The notes: generated by a model from the letters alone, not told the origin. A stretch of 64,000 nt of DNA from Luteibacter mycovicinus (GCF_000745235.1 NZ_JQNL01000001.1:2108001-2172000); one strand, 5' to 3'; shown: positions 1-8,280, counted from the first letter of the stretch. Made by a program: numbers and translations.

Positions 1-172
1 CACCTTCGGCGGAGCCAGCGCGTTTCTTACCTTCGACGCCAAGGTGCAGTGGCAGGCGAGTGAGCACGTGAACCTCGGTGTCGGCGTGGATAACCTCACC
101 GACCGGCGCTATTACGTCTACTACCCTTACCCCTCGCGCACGTACATGATGGAGGCGAAGTTCCGGCTCTAG
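1..172 (+). CDS. TonB-dependent receptor, C-terminal fragment
   Basis: This is the last 56 codons of an outer-membrane TonB-dependent receptor whose start lies left of the window. The visible tail reads as the final beta-strands of the barrel: 'VNLGVGVDNLTDRRYYVY' is the typical penultimate strand with the NLTD signature, and the protein ends in 'MEAKFRL' with alternating hydrophobic residues. Receptors of this kind import siderophores, vitamins or oligosaccharides with energy from TonB-ExbBD; the substrate cannot be told from this fragment. The stop codon TAG (170-172) overlaps the stop codon of the convergent lanthipeptide synthetase (169-171) in a CTAG tetranucleotide, so there is no room for a terminator between them. 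Family is secure, substrate unknown. Confidence 0.85.
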   Translation, partial: TFGGASAFLTFDAKVQWQASEHVNLGVGVDNLTDRRYYVYYPYPSRTYMMEAKFRL

Positions 173-2859
173 GCCGTGGCAGCCCCGCGGCGATGCTGCG
201 CCATCGTCAGATGCTCGTCGAGCATGAACGATGCCGGACCTCCGTTCCAGAGCCTGTCGAAGAATGCGGCGACACCCGCGTTACCGGTCGCCAGATCGCA
301 GGTGAAACGAAGCAGTTCCGTCCCGGGAACGGCGAGCCCTTCAGGCCGCCGGACCAGGAACAGTTCGATGCCGCCGGCGACGCGATGGGCCTGCGTCAGA
401 TAGTGCGCGGCACGCTCGGGCAACACCGCGGCCAGATCGAGCAAGGTCTCACCGATCCCGGCGAGACCATCGCACAGTCCCGGTGAGATGGCGTGGCTAC
501 GCATCAGGTCCGCTTCGCAGGTCAGCAGGATGTCCCGGTAACGGCTATCGCCGGTCGCCGCAAGGAAGCGGGCCACGACGGCAAGGACGCCGGCCGTGCC
601 ATGGCGCAGGTAAGGCACCAGGGCGCCGCCCTCCACGGCGCGACGCCATGTGCGATCCCCGTCGGCATTGAATCCGTAGTGATCGAGGTCGAAGGCGAGC
701 CCTTCGCGCGCCGCGTCGAAGAAGCGGGACTCGTCCGTCGCCATGAACAGGTGCAGCAGGAACAACGCGATGCCCGCGGCACCGTAGCCCAGCCCCACCG
801 CTTGCATGGCTTCGCCGCGGTGCCAGCCCCGCTTGCCGTGCACGCACGGCCCTGCCGCCAGCAGCGCGTCACCCGCCGCGATCGCCGCCGCCAGCATGGC
901 GTCATCCTGCGTACGTCGCCAGACCGCGATTCGCGCCAGGCCCCAGCCTGCGATCCCGTCATACAGCCCGTAGCGTTCGCGAATGGGCCCGTCGAGTGTC
1001 GACGCGCCCAGCAGCGACAGCGCGAGGTCTTCCCTGCCCGCATCGAGCAGGACCCATGCGATGCCCGCGTCACCGTGCATGAGGTCGCATCCCCGATGTC
1101 GTCCCTCGTGCACGCCCGCCAGCAGGTACTCCATCAAGCTGTCGGGGGCGGGCCGGCCTCCGCGCTGGCGGGCGTGCACGATGCCTGCCGCGCCGTACGC
1201 GACGCCCCAGGGATGGCGCTCGAAGACCTGCGGGTCCGCCGGCACGTAGCGATCGGGCCGCGCGCCTGCCGACAATGTATCGATGTAACGGAACAGATCG
1301 CCCGCGGCGTTCGCGACGGGCGCCACGGTGCGCCGCAGATGCGGGACCAGAAGCCGGTCGTCGGCGAGATGCGTGAGCGCACCGCGCAGGTTTTTCATCG
1401 CGGCGACAGGCGACGGGCGCTTCGTCGGCTCGCTGTCCATGAGCGCGGCGATCGTCGTGGCGACGAGCGCGGGATACCCCATGTCTTCGCACAGGCGATG
1501 CGTGATGCGCATGGCGGCGTGGGGATCGAGCGGCAGCATCGCGTTGACCGGAAGCATGGCGGCGAAAAGGTTGGCGCCGAAAGCGTAGCGATCCTCCGCG
1601 CACGCGCTGGCGTGATCGTCACGCTGTGGCGATCGCGAAGCGAACCCCGGCGTGCACAGACCCGAGGGGCGGTCGAGCCCACGATCGACGGCCGCTTCGA
1701 GGTCGATGATGCGCACACGCCCGTCCGTCGCGATCATGATGTTGTGGAACGAGAAATCGCCCAGCGTGACGCCTGTCGCATGGATGGCCTCCAGCGCGTC
1801 CGCTATACGCTGGAACACGTCGCACAGCTCACGCAGGAAGCTCGCGACGTGGGCTTGCGTCGCTCGTGTCTTCAGCCACGGGTAGCGCTCGGCGAGCCAC
1901 CGGCGCAGGGTCTGCCCGTCGATATACTCCTCGACCAGATACTGGTGCTCCCATTCGGTGAAGTAGGCGACGGGCGACGGCGTGACGCCAAGTGGAGCGA
2001 GCTTGCCCAGCAGGCGGTACTCCTTGAGCAGCAGAGTGGTGGCCGACTGCGTGCCGCCGATGTGGGGACGGGCCTCCTTGATGACGACGTGGCGTCCCGA
2101 GTCGCGATTCAACGCCAGATAGATGCCCCCGGCCGAGGAAAACGTAAGCGCGCCGCGAACCTCATAGCGTCCGCCGTCCAGGCGCAGTACCGATGAATCG
2201 CCGGCATCGGTATCCTGCGGAAACGGGTCGCGGACCCACGGCGGCAGGTGCACGTATGCGGCGCGTATATCCGGTTCCTTCTCGCCTGACGGGTTGCGCA
2301 GGAAATATTCGCGCTGCCCACCTGCCGACACCTCGTATTCGCCACGAATGCCACCGAAACGATAATGCAGGATGCGCGATCCCGGAAGGCGCCGGTCGCT
2401 GAGAATGTGGGGTCCCTCATAACCGGTCAGAACGGCCTGCAACTCTTCCATGACGTAGCGGAAGGCTTTCGGATCTGCCGGGTAGATCGTGATGAACTTT
2501 CCGGAGCCTCCGCGCGGCCACCGTTTGCCATTCATCGCGGCATGCATGCGCGCGTCGGCGGCGAATTTGAACGCGACGCCCAGCGAGCTGAGCGTCGCCG
2601 CCACGATCGAGAGCACGATCGGCGCGGTCGGCGTCACCGATGAGACGTGAATCTTCCAGCCCTGTGCCGGCAACGGCGTATCCGGCGGCAGGCAATGCAT
2701 CCAGACCCCAGAGCGGTGCATGCGCCAGCTGGCCGGAACGATCCGGCGCACCGGCTCGACGAAATCCCGCTCGTCGATGACGCGACTGCCATGCGTTTCG
2801 AAGAATTCGCGGTCCACCGCGGTGTAGTACAGCAGTTCGGTCCGTCGTTCGGCGGGCAT
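169..2859 (-). CDS. Class III lanthipeptide synthetase LanKC (lyase-kinase-cyclase)
   Basis: This enzyme phosphorylates Ser/Thr in a precursor peptide, eliminates phosphate to dehydroamino acids and cyclises them onto Cys. Numbering is from the proposed start at 2859 (896 residues). The N-terminal lyase-type part (about 1-190) has the family signatures GWKIHVSS, FKFAAD, GGSGKFITIYPAD and GPHILSDRR. The kinase part (about 230-500) has Lys261 in VVIKEARP, a catalytic loop LGDFSFHN (Asp368) and the metal motif IIDLE (Asp386). The LanC-like part (about 540-890) has HGDAGIAW, YDGIAGWGL and GYGAAGIAL. Of the three zinc ligands of true LanC, only the Cys in LCDGLAGIGE remains: the usual CHG is CDG and the WCxG Cys is missing. 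That pattern is class III, not class IV. An in-frame ATG at 2895 lies inside a hairpin; the ATG at 2859 is preceded by AAGGA at 5-nt spacing, so I start there. The precursor gene is immediately upstream. Confidence 0.93.
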   Translation of the reverse strand: MPAERRTELLYYTAVDREFFETHGSRVIDERDFVEPVRRIVPASWRMHRSGVWMHCLPPDTPLPAQGWKIHVSSVTPTAPIVLSIVAATLSSLGVAFKFAADARMHAAMNGKRWPRGGSGKFITIYPADPKAFRYVMEELQAVLTGYEGPHILSDRRLPGSRILHYRFGGIRGEYEVSAGGQREYFLRNPSGEKEPDIRAAYVHLPPWVRDPFPQDTDAGDSSVLRLDGGRYEVRGALTFSSAGGIYLALNRDSGRHVVIKEARPHIGGTQSATTLLLKEYRLLGKLAPLGVTPSPVAYFTEWEHQYLVEEYIDGQTLRRWLAERYPWLKTRATQAHVASFLRELCDVFQRIADALEAIHATGVTLGDFSFHNIMIATDGRVRIIDLEAAVDRGLDRPSGLCTPGFASRSPQRDDHASACAEDRYAFGANLFAAMLPVNAMLPLDPHAAMRITHRLCEDMGYPALVATTIAALMDSEPTKRPSPVAAMKNLRGALTHLADDRLLVPHLRRTVAPVANAAGDLFRYIDTLSAGARPDRYVPADPQVFERHPWGVAYGAAGIVHARQRGGRPAPDSLMEYLLAGVHEGRHRGCDLMHGDAGIAWVLLDAGREDLALSLLGASTLDGPIRERYGLYDGIAGWGLARIAVWRRTQDDAMLAAAIAAGDALLAAGPCVHGKRGWHRGEAMQAVGLGYGAAGIALFLLHLFMATDESRFFDAAREGLAFDLDHYGFNADGDRTWRRAVEGGALVPYLRHGTAGVLAVVARFLAATGDSRYRDILLTCEADLMRSHAISPGLCDGLAGIGETLLDLAAVLPERAAHYLTQAHRVAGGIELFLVRRPEGLAVPGTELLRFTCDLATGNAGVAAFFDRLWNGGPASFMLDEHLTMAQHRRGAATA

Positions 2860-2883
2860 GACTGTCCTTGGAATGGCACGCTG

Positions 2884-2926
2884 AAAAACCGGCATGCGGT
2901 GCGACCCGGACGTCGCACCGCATGCC
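2884..2926 (-). terminator. Hairpin plus T-run between precursor and synthetase genes (attenuator)
   Basis: A perfect 15-bp stem (2891-2905 with 2912-2926, 6-nt loop) is followed on the minus strand by a run of five T (2884-2888). It sits 27 bp after the precursor stop and before the ribosome binding site of the synthetase. This has the form of an intrinsic terminator inside an operon. In many lanthipeptide operons a leaky terminator here gives much more precursor than enzyme message. It also shows that the ATG at 2893-2895, inside the distal arm, is unlikely to be the synthetase start. Confidence 0.8.
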
Positions 2927-2953
2927 TTCGCCCCAGCCGGATCACGGCAGGAG

Positions 2954-3085
2954 TTACTGGCCGTCGATACCGTCGACGTTGGCGAACGAGCAGGCGCCGT
3001 TGCTGCATGAGCTGGTGGGCGTATCGGCTTCTCCCGCGGTCAGCGGATCGGCTTCGAGCATCTGCAAGCGGAGGACGTGGTCCAT
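2954..3085 (-). CDS. Class III lanthipeptide precursor peptide (LanA)
   Basis: This short gene encodes a 43-residue peptide that the adjacent LanKC very probably modifies. The leader begins MDHVLRLQMLEADP; the VLxLQxLE helix matches the 'ILxLQ' leader motif that class III synthetases recognise. The C-terminal core from about Thr22 is TPTSSCSNGACSFAN followed by VDGIDGQ. Ser25, Ser28 and Cys32 make a Ser-X2-Ser-X3-Cys pattern, the spacing that gives labionin or nested lanthionine rings. Thr24/Ser25 and Cys27 offer a second, smaller ring. The start at 3085 has a strong AGGAGA ribosome binding site with a 6-nt spacer. No signal peptide or double-glycine cleavage site is seen, so the leader cut site is unknown. 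Synthetase gene starts 94 bp downstream, past a hairpin. Confidence 0.88.
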   Translation of the reverse strand: MDHVLRLQMLEADPLTAGEADTPTSSCSNGACSFANVDGIDGQ

Positions 3086-3254
3086 GTGATTCTCCTGGCG
3101 ATATCGACGTGCTGCCTCCCCCCCATGGAGAAGCGCGTAAGCCAATCTAGGAGGGCAGCGCGATCGAAAACAGCGGGAGAGACGTGCCGGCTCGACTTTT
3201 TTTCGCGCGGTGGGCAGATAAATGGCCGTCCCGTTCGAAACCGGTCAAGCCGCC

Positions 3255-3289
3255 TGTCCGGAATCGGACAGCGCGTCCGGAAACGGACA
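3255..3289 (-). promoter_or_regulatory. Tandem inverted repeats upstream of the precursor gene (activator sites)
   Basis: Two 16-bp inverted repeats lie between the kinase gene and the precursor gene: TGTCCGGAATCGGACA at 3255-3270 and CGTCCGGAAACGGACA at 3274-3289. Their centres are 19 bp apart, near two helical turns, as expected for cooperative dimers. On the precursor strand they end 6 bp upstream of TTGACC (3243-3248), which could be a -35 element; no good -10 is found at normal spacing. I infer that the adjacent Fis-type response regulator binds here and activates the precursor-synthetase operon. The sites are seen directly; the binding protein is inference. Confidence 0.65.
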
Positions 3290-3304
3290 ACGTCAGGTTC
3301 AGGG

Positions 3305-4513
3305 TCAGGTGCCGAGAGGGAGCACCACGATCGCCGCCGCACCCGGACCGTCGGACCGGTTACGCAGGTCGACGCTTCCCGCGTGCGCTTCGACGATCAG
3401 CCGGGTAAGGCTCAGGCCGATACCCGAGCCGGTTGGCTTGGTGGTGAAAAAAGGCACGAACAGTGAGGATCGTTCGGGCAGGCCACCGCCTTCGTCCTCG
3501 ATCGTCACGCGAACCTGCGCACCTGCCACCATCCAGTTCACACGGACGCCGCCGCCCGACGCCAGCGCCGACTCCACCGCGTTGCGCAGCAGGTTGATGA
3601 AGGCCTGGTCGAGCTGGGCCTCGTCACCGTTGACCACGACCTCGGCCGAACCTTCGACGCCGATCTGCATCCGGTCTTCCAGACGCGCGAGCCGACGCAA
3701 GGAAAGGTCGAGCCGGAACGCCTGGGCGCGCAGGGGTGGCAAACGAGCAAGGCGCCCGTAGCCCGCCAGGAAACGTGCCAGCGAGTCCGAACGCCGCTCG
3801 ATCACCTCCAGGCCTTCACGCAAGTCGTGCTCGACGGCGTCCCCACCGTGCTGATCAAGCAGGGCCGACAGGCTGCCCGCCAGCGAACCGATCGGTGCGA
3901 GCGAATTGTTGAGCTCGTGGCTGAGCACGCGAATCAGTCGCTGCCACGCGTTGCGCTCCTCGTCCCCGAGTGCTGCACTTACATCGTGCAGCATCACCAT
4001 CGTGTTCTCGTAGCCTTCGCTGTACCAGACAGCGCGGCGGACGATCCAGCGCCCGGTTCGGGCTGGAAACTCCCATGAGAGAATCGCGTTGTCCGACGCG
4101 ACGACCACCGGCATCAGGCCCATGGCATCGGCGTCGCGCCCGATGACGCTGTCGTGAGCCGCGCCGATCAGCTCACGCGCGGCAGGATTAATCATGACCA
4201 GGCGCTGCTCGCGGTCGACAACGAAGATCGGGTCCTGCAGGGCGGTGAGCGTCTTGCCCAGGAAGCGCAGGCTTTCGGTGCGTTTTCGCCGCCCTTCGCG
4301 CAGGGTGTCCGAGACGGCGTTGATGTCCGCGATCATGCCTCTGAGCGGGTGATGCCGCGAAGGCAGGCTGCCGCGCACGCCATAATCGCCCTCTCGCAGT
4401 GCGGCGAGAAGACTTCCCAGCGTGCGCCAGGCCGCCAGCATGCGCCACGCGAAGCACGCGATGGCGGCCGCACCGAGGCCCATTCCGAGCGCGAACAGCA
4501 TCGCCATGTCCAT
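3305..4513 (-). CDS. Sensor histidine kinase of the lanthipeptide/ABC locus
   Basis: A 402-residue kinase with a single N-terminal membrane segment (about residues 5-27), a short linker, a PAS-like sensor domain (about 80-180), and a HisKA/HATPase core. The phospho-acceptor is His199 in VLSHELNNSLAPI, the HELNN form seen in NtrB/NtrY-like kinases. The ATP-binding lid shows NLLRNAVESA (N box), DEGGGLP (G1) and a GSGIGLSL glycine loop. With no periplasmic loop of any size, it probably senses a cytoplasmic or membrane-borne signal. It starts 5 bp after the response regulator stop, so the two are co-translated partners. Its own 3' end is followed by the tandem repeats ahead of the precursor gene. 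Confidence 0.9.
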   Translation of the reverse strand: MDMAMLFALGMGLGAAAIACFAWRMLAAWRTLGSLLAALREGDYGVRGSLPSRHHPLRGMIADINAVSDTLREGRRKRTESLRFLGKTLTALQDPIFVVDREQRLVMINPAARELIGAAHDSVIGRDADAMGLMPVVVASDNAILSWEFPARTGRWIVRRAVWYSEGYENTMVMLHDVSAALGDEERNAWQRLIRVLSHELNNSLAPIGSLAGSLSALLDQHGGDAVEHDLREGLEVIERRSDSLARFLAGYGRLARLPPLRAQAFRLDLSLRRLARLEDRMQIGVEGSAEVVVNGDEAQLDQAFINLLRNAVESALASGGGVRVNWMVAGAQVRVTIEDEGGGLPERSSLFVPFFTTKPTGSGIGLSLTRLIVEAHAGSVDLRNRSDGPGAAAIVVLPLGT

Positions 4514-4518
4514 CCCTG

Positions 4519-5892
4519 TCAGTTGACCTGGTCGAATCCGCCCTTGGCACGATGCTTGTCGATGCGACGGTACAAGGACTGCCGCGAAATGCCCAGCGCG
4601 TCGGCGGCTCTCTGCAGGTTGTTGTCGTTGCGTTCAAGGGCTTGCCGGATAAGCATCTCCTCCGCTTCTGGCAAGGTGAGTCGATCAAGCACCAGCGGTG
4701 CGCCCGACGCGGGAAGAAGCGCCAGCGTCTCCGCATCGATGTCGTCACGCGGGGCGAGCAGGACGGCGCGCTCGATGACATGCTCGAGTTCGCGCACGTT
4801 GCCCGGCCATCCGTAGGCACGCAGGGCGCGCTCGGCGGATGGCTTGAGGTTCATCGCGCCGCGTCGCAGACGGGCACATTCGCGCAGGAGGAAATGGCGG
4901 GCGAGCGGGACGATATCCTCCCCGCGATCGCGCAGGGCGGGGAGTCTTATCTGCATCGCGTTCAGGCGGTACAGCAGGTCGCGACGGAACCGGCCGTCCC
5001 TTACCGCGGCGTCGAAGTCGGTATGGCTCGTCGAGATCACCCGCACATCCGCGCGCCGTGTGCGCATCGAACCGCTTCGCTCGAACTCTCCTTCGTCGAG
5101 TACGCGAAGCAGCTTCGCCTGCTGCTGCAGCGTCATGTTGCCGACCTCCTCCATGATCAGACTGCCGCCGTGCGCCAGTTCGAAACGCCCGGGTCGGGGC
5201 GACGGCTCGTCGTCCCCGAACATCTCCTCCGAAAAACGCATGTCCGACAGACTGGCCATGTCGACGCGGATCAGTGGTTGGTCGGCACGGGGTGACATGG
5301 CGTGGATTTCCCGCGCCAGCAACGACTTGCCGCTGCCATTTTCGCCCATCACCAGCACGCTGGCGTCGCTGGCGGCGATACGATGCGCGAGGTCCACCAC
5401 CCGCCGCATCGACGTCGATTCGCAGATCCGCGTCGCGTCGGCCGACCGGCGTGCGAGCGCGGTTTCCGTGCGCAGGCGAAGGTTCTCCTCACGCATCGTC
5501 CGCAGGGCGATCTGCGCACGCACGGTGTGCACCATGCGCGCGTTGTTCCAGGGTTTTTCGACGAAGTCCGCGGCGCCTATGCGCATCGCACGCACGGCCA
5601 GGTCGATGCTGCCCCACGCCGTCATCACGATGAGCGGCAGGTCCGGGCATTCATGACGCAGGCGTGCCACCAGGTCGAGCCCCTCCGTGCCCGAGGTGGT
5701 GTCGGCACCGTAGTTCAGATCCAGGATCGCGCAGGCCACGGCCGTCCGGTTGACGACGTCGCAGGCGCCAGCGGGCGATTCCGCCTCCACCGAGGGAATG
5801 CCTTCGGCTCGCATCAGCAGGCGCAGGGACAACCGGATGTCCGGGTGGTCGTCAACGATCAGGACGGGCAAGGCATGGTGACTGTCGGACAT
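4519..5892 (-). CDS. NtrC-family response regulator without GAFTGA motif
   Basis: A 457-residue regulator with a receiver domain (Asp14-Asp15, phospho-site Asp58 in AILDLNYG, Lys113 in FVEKPW), an AAA+ domain and a Fis-type HTH (NNLQRAADALGISRQSLYRR, about 424-443). Walker A is GENGSGKS (183-190). Where sigma-54 activators carry GAFTGA after ELFG, this protein reads EEMFGDDEPSPRPGRFELA, so the sigma-54 contact loop is absent; Walker B is IMEEV instead of LDEI. It therefore probably works with sigma-70 polymerase, as HupR- or TyrR-like relatives do. I start at the ATG at 5892, which has AGGAGG 10 nt upstream, rather than at 5934. It follows the ABC permease by 42 bp and precedes the kinase by 5 bp. 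Likely target: the repeats at 3255-3289. Confidence 0.92.
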   Translation of the reverse strand: MSDSHHALPVLIVDDHPDIRLSLRLLMRAEGIPSVEAESPAGACDVVNRTAVACAILDLNYGADTTSGTEGLDLVARLRHECPDLPLIVMTAWGSIDLAVRAMRIGAADFVEKPWNNARMVHTVRAQIALRTMREENLRLRTETALARRSADATRICESTSMRRVVDLAHRIAASDASVLVMGENGSGKSLLAREIHAMSPRADQPLIRVDMASLSDMRFSEEMFGDDEPSPRPGRFELAHGGSLIMEEVGNMTLQQQAKLLRVLDEGEFERSGSMRTRRADVRVISTSHTDFDAAVRDGRFRRDLLYRLNAMQIRLPALRDRGEDIVPLARHFLLRECARLRRGAMNLKPSAERALRAYGWPGNVRELEHVIERAVLLAPRDDIDAETLALLPASGAPLVLDRLTLPEAEEMLIRQALERNDNNLQRAADALGISRQSLYRRIDKHRAKGGFDQVN

Positions 5893-5934
5893 GGCGCTCG
5901 ATCCTCCTGAGATGCATGAAACGGCGTGCCACAC

Positions 5935-8280
5935 TCAGCCGCCACGCAGGATGGGGAGTGGTTGAAGGTTAGCCGCCCACCATGCGGGACGTGCGATCGC
6001 GACGAGCGCGGCGGCGATGAATACGAGCACGGCGGCTGCCACCGCCACGGCGTCGACACGCTCGACCTGTGGCCATGGACGCGTCAGCACGGCCGCGATA
6101 GACCCGAGCACCGCGCCGGCGACAGCGGCGAGGAAATAGCCGGTGATGGCGCCATGGACCAGTCGCCGTCGCGGTTCGCCCAGCGCCGTACGCAGGGCGA
6201 ATTCGCGGTGGCGTACAGCCAGATCGACGGACTGACTCGAATACAGACCCACGGTCGCCAGGACCAGGGCGGCAAGTGCCGCGGCGGCGAGCAGATTCGC
6301 GTTGCGCCGCGCCTCCGCCGTCGGTTCACCCACGAGGTCGGCAAGCCGCCGGTACGCGCCTGCCGCGACAAAAGGCGCCACCTCGCGCAGTCGGGACGCG
6401 AACGCCTCTTCGCTGCGTCGCTCCTCGGCGGCCGGCACCCGCCACACCGCGTACATCGGCATCAGGCGGCGAATGAACGCATAGATGGCAGGGTCGACCT
6501 GGCTGAGCGGGACGAACACCGTGGCGACCGCACGCTCCGACGGTCCCGCTACGCGTGTGTCCGCGACGATGCCGACGATGCGCAGCGGTGGCGTCACCGC
6601 CAGGCGGGAATCGGACCGGACGAAGCCGCCGAGCGTCCCGCCCATGGTCTGCACGAACGTCGTGTTCACGACGGCGACCGGCGTGGCCCCGGCCCGGTCG
6701 GTATCGTCGATGGCACGGCCCGCGAGGCGCGTGAGGCCCAGCGCTTCCGTCGTGCCCGGCGTCACGACGGCGAAGCGGACGAAGTGACGGCGACCCGTCG
6801 CGTCGAGGAAGGGCATGACCAGACCGTCACCCCGGGGCAGCAGGTTGGTGAATCCCAGTGGCCCGCTCAGCGACGTTCCGTCCGTGCCACGGCGGAGGTC
6901 ATCGAGCATGCCGAGCACGTCGTCGCGTGTCGGATAGGAGGATACGTCGAGGTGCATCGGAGCAAACTTACCGCCTGTCGCATCGAAGCCCGGTGCGACT
7001 TTTTCGAGACTGACGAGGCGAGCGACCGCCACCGTCGCAAAAACCAGCAGCGCACCGGCAAAGGCGGACTGAACCAGAATCAAGCCGATGCGGGTCGCCC
7101 GCGCCAGCCTTCCCAGCCCATGACGTCCGTCCACCGCGATACGCTCGCGCAGGAGGTCGGCGAGGCTGTCGTGCACCATGCCTGAAACGGCGGCCATCAG
7201 CACCAGAGCCACGTCCACCGCCATGGCGGTCAGATACACGCGGGGAGATGTCTCGATCGGCAGGGCGCTGCTCAACCACGTCTCCGGGACGACGTCCTGA
7301 AACGCCTGCACGATAAGTGCGCCGGCAGGAAGGCCGAGGCCTGCGGCCAGCACACCGATGGCGAGCGCTTCCTTCACGGTGGACGACCAGGGTGAAAGCC
7401 CACGCGCTCCAAGCGCCATGCGTATCGCGGTATCGCGTGACCGGGTGAGACCTCTCCCGAGCATGAGATTCGACAGTGCGATGCCCGCCGCCGCGAGAAC
7501 GCCTCCCGCACAGGCCATCAGGCCGAGCAGTGGAGCCCTGGCGTTTCTTACCAGAACGAGCGCCAGCGGCGTCGCCCCCACGTCGGCGTCGGCGCCGGCA
7601 TCGAGAGGGTGACGACTCGCTTCCCGGGCCGTGCGCCCGGCGACCTCGGACGACAGGGCGTCGACCGTGGCGCCCGGCCGGAGGCGCGCCACAGCGATCA
7701 GGTTGTCGGCCGCGTCGTCTGCCGAGCCGGAGACACGCATTGGCAGGACCACGTCCACATCCTGGAAAAACCGGTACCCCTTCGGCAGGACGCCGATCAC
7801 CGGCATGCGGCGCCCGTCGACGATAACCTCCCGGCCGAGGATCGACGGGAGACCGCCCCCGTGGCGACGCCAGAAATCGAAAGACACCATGGCGCCCATG
7901 CCGTCGGTGAGATTCCTCCCCGCGGCGGGCGCGACCCCGAGCGTTGCGAGAAAACCCGGGTCCACACGCTGGCCCTGGAGCAACCACCGCTGCTCACCCA
8001 TGACGAGGTTCACGGCGCGGGGAAGACGCGTCGCGCCGCGCGATTCGACACTGGCAAGGCCGTCCATCGCCCCGACGAATCGCGGCGATGCGACGCGCGT
8101 CGGATCGCCGCGGTAGCTGGCGCCGTAAACGGCAAGACGGTCGACGTCCGCGAAAGGCGGCGGCCGCCACAGCAGCGAATCGACCAGGGTGAGCGCCGCG
8201 GTGAAGGCGGCGATCCCTAGGGACAGGGTGATCGCGGCAAGCGCGAGAAAGCCGACGCGCGCCCCACTTCCACGGTTCAC
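5935..8280 (-). CDS. ABC transporter permease, FtsX/MacB type with duplicated core
   Basis: A permease of about 780 residues in the MacB/FtsX superfamily. It opens with a membrane segment (LALAAITLSLGIAAFTAAL), then a MacB-like periplasmic domain, a block of membrane segments in the middle (motif VLAAAGIALSNLMLGRGL and following), a second periplasmic domain, and closing membrane segments with the family motif RHREFALRTALGEPRRRLV. This duplicated layout resembles the ADOP-type permeases, giving eight membrane segments in one chain. The likely start is a GTG at 8280 overlapping the ATPase stop in GTGA; an ATG at 8337 would overlap the ATPase by 61 nt. It has no peptidase domain, unlike LanT exporters. 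By position it is the candidate exporter or immunity pump for the lanthipeptide, but it could also serve envelope defence. Confidence 0.85.
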   Translation of the reverse strand: MNRGSGARVGFLALAAITLSLGIAAFTAALTLVDSLLWRPPPFADVDRLAVYGASYRGDPTRVASPRFVGAMDGLASVESRGATRLPRAVNLVMGEQRWLLQGQRVDPGFLATLGVAPAAGRNLTDGMGAMVSFDFWRRHGGGLPSILGREVIVDGRRMPVIGVLPKGYRFFQDVDVVLPMRVSGSADDAADNLIAVARLRPGATVDALSSEVAGRTAREASRHPLDAGADADVGATPLALVLVRNARAPLLGLMACAGGVLAAAGIALSNLMLGRGLTRSRDTAIRMALGARGLSPWSSTVKEALAIGVLAAGLGLPAGALIVQAFQDVVPETWLSSALPIETSPRVYLTAMAVDVALVLMAAVSGMVHDSLADLLRERIAVDGRHGLGRLARATRIGLILVQSAFAGALLVFATVAVARLVSLEKVAPGFDATGGKFAPMHLDVSSYPTRDDVLGMLDDLRRGTDGTSLSGPLGFTNLLPRGDGLVMPFLDATGRRHFVRFAVVTPGTTEALGLTRLAGRAIDDTDRAGATPVAVVNTTFVQTMGGTLGGFVRSDSRLAVTPPLRIVGIVADTRVAGPSERAVATVFVPLSQVDPAIYAFIRRLMPMYAVWRVPAAEERRSEEAFASRLREVAPFVAAGAYRRLADLVGEPTAEARRNANLLAAAALAALVLATVGLYSSQSVDLAVRHREFALRTALGEPRRRLVHGAITGYFLAAVAGAVLGSIAAVLTRPWPQVERVDAVAVAAAVLVFIAAALVAIARPAWWAANLQPLPILRGG

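Noticed and set aside
493..2196. Long plus-strand open frame of 567 codons
   Set aside because: It is antisense to the LanKC gene, Arg/Gln-rich and without family motifs; it is a high-GC shadow.
2860..2895. Synthetase start at the upstream ATG 2895
   Set aside because: That ATG is inside the terminator-like stem and lacks a ribosome binding site; ATG 2859 has AAGGA at good spacing.
3203..3230. Possible sigma-54 promoter for the precursor gene (GG/GC pairs 10 bp apart at 3214-3227 on the minus strand)
   Set aside because: Only the GG and GC pairs and few flanking bases match, and the local regulator lacks the GAFTGA loop needed for sigma-54.
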